DNA of 7,139 nt, taken from Clostridiales bacterium. Lineage in GTDB: Bacteria > Bacillota > Clostridia > Lachnospirales > Lachnospiraceae. Location: the NCBI GenBank assembly GCA_021203115.1, contig JAJQBV010000033.1:312-7450 (forward strand). The letters are read 5' to 3'. Positions 6,837 through 7,139 of this stretch are shown in pieces (the stretch's first letter is position 1; the number at the start of each line of letters is the position of its first letter). The notes below the pieces were generated by a model. The model saw only the letters and a list, made by a program, of their open reading frames with translations, was not told the DNA's origin and did no database searches. Position numbers and translations under genes: made by a program.

Positions 6837-7032
6837 AGTGGAAGGCGTCGTGGTTGAGAAGCTCCCCAATGCATTTTTTAAAGTGGAACTTGAGAACGGC
6901 CACCAGATCATGGCAACGATCAGCGGAAAGCTTCGCATGAATTTTATCCGCATCCTTCCGGGCGACAAGGTAACTCTTGAGCTTTCCCCCTACGATCTGA
7001 CAAAGGGAAGGATTATCTGGAGAGACAAATAG
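6814..7032 (+). CDS. infA: Translation initiation factor IF-1
   Basis: IF-1 binds the 30S A site during initiation, stimulates IF-2 and IF-3 and blocks premature tRNA entry. The 72-residue product is the standard length and a single OB-fold (S1-type) domain: [20 protein letters not shown], then [30 protein letters not shown] in conserved order, and the ending [20 protein letters not shown]. The conserved [10 protein letters not shown] segment (38-47) corresponds to the loop that contacts helix 44 of 16S rRNA. AGGAGG at 6802-6807 is six bases before ATG 6814, and the first 23 bases lie inside the KOW gene in a different frame. The stop is TAG at 7030-7032. The gene is complete and is the last coding feature of the window. 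Confidence 0.98.
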   Translation: MSKADVIEVEGVVVEKLPNAFFKVELENGHQIMATISGKLRMNFIRILPGDKVTLELSPYDLTKGRIIWRDK

Positions 7033-7037
7033 GGCAG

Positions 7038-7062
7038 ATTTTTTTAAAATAATTGAAAAAAT
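7038..7062 (+). promoter_or_regulatory. AT-rich UP-element-like tract upstream of the promoter
   Basis: Between infA and the -35 hexamer, 7038-7062 is almost purely A/T: seven T (7039-7045), four A (7046-7049) and six A (7056-7061), with a single G at 7055. Phased A/T tracts in this position are typical UP elements contacted by the alpha subunit C-terminal domain of RNA polymerase. The T-run is not preceded by a GC-rich hairpin, so it is unlikely to be an intrinsic terminator. Function is inferred from position and composition. Confidence 0.5.
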
Positions 7063-7064
7063 GT

Positions 7065-7093
7065 TTGCATTGGCTTATGTGCCATGCTATAAT
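7065..7093 (+). promoter_or_regulatory. Sigma-A-type promoter, probably for the rpmJ/alpha-operon genes
   Basis: TTGCAT at 7065-7070 (four of six matches to TTGACA), exactly 17 bases of spacer (7071-7087) and a perfect TATAAT at 7088-7093 form a near-ideal housekeeping promoter. TG at 7085-7086 gives an extended -10 (TGCTATAAT). Transcription would start near 7099-7104. It points to the right, where rpmJ, rpsM, rpsK and rpoA normally follow, though these lie outside the window. It would give the alpha-operon genes a supply of transcript beyond read-through from the spc genes. It is a pattern match only; no transcript data are available. Confidence 0.75.
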
Positions 7094-7103
7094 CCCGTCT
7101 TTG

Positions 7104-7119
7104 ACAGTTAGTACAGTTA
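7104..7119 (+). repeat. Tandem ACAGTTA repeat at the predicted transcript start
   Basis: ACAGTTA occurs at 7104-7110 and again at 7113-7119, separated by GT, giving a 9-base period. It begins at the predicted transcription start of the promoter at 7065-7093. The pair could be a protein-binding site, a leader element or chance. Confidence 0.45.
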
Positions 7120-7139
7120 AAGAATCGCTCCAAGCCTTG

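Noticed and set aside
7036..7062. T-run after infA as an intrinsic terminator
   Set aside because: No GC-rich inverted repeat precedes the seven T, and the tract sits directly before a promoter, so an UP-like element is the better reading.
7101..7106. Perfect TTGACA as the -35 of a second promoter
   Set aside because: No acceptable -10 lies 16-18 bases downstream (the sequence there is around ATCGCT), so it is probably chance in the leader.

Overview
This window is the 3' part of the universally conserved ribosomal protein gene cluster (the spc operon region, with the start of the alpha operon just beyond its right edge). It comes from a low-to-mid GC Gram-positive bacterium. The evidence for Bacillota, probably class Clostridia and plausibly a Lachnospiraceae-like lineage, is threefold: very strong AGGAGG-type ribosome binding sites before almost every gene; a zinc-type (C-) S14 and an adenylate kinase with a four-cysteine LID; and the order secY-adk-map-KOW protein-infA, which is typical of Gram-positives. 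The family-level assignment is inference from memory of sequence style, not from a search.

Layout, all on the + strand: the 3' end of rplN (L14, 1-81), rplX (L24), rplE (L5, TTG start), rpsZ/rpsN (S14, zinc form), rpsH (S8), rplF (L6), rplR (L18), rpsE (S5), rpmD (L30), rplO (L15), secY, adk, map, a small KOW-domain protein and infA (IF-1). The ribosomal genes are separated by about 13-36 bases, rplO and secY overlap by one base, and map/KOW/infA overlap by 23-26 bases. There are no frameshifts, insertions, RNA genes or mobile elements. The final 107 bases (7033-7139) hold no gene; they contain an AT-rich tract, a very good sigma-A-type promoter and the start of a leader, presumably for rpmJ-rpsM-rpsK-rpsD/rpoA-rplQ outside the window.

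Functionally, the cluster co-expresses ribosomal proteins of both subunits with the membrane translocon pore (SecY), adenylate kinase (adenine nucleotide balance), methionine aminopeptidase (removal of N-terminal Met from new proteins) and initiation factor IF-1. It is a growth-rate-coupled translation and protein-maturation block.

I found no novel biological system here. The points that deserve a second look are small: a bipartite hairpin capped by a GGAA tetraloop between secY and adk, the poorly characterised KOW protein whose ends overlap both neighbours, and the internal promoter after infA with a dyad in its spacer and a tandem 7-bp repeat at the predicted transcript start.
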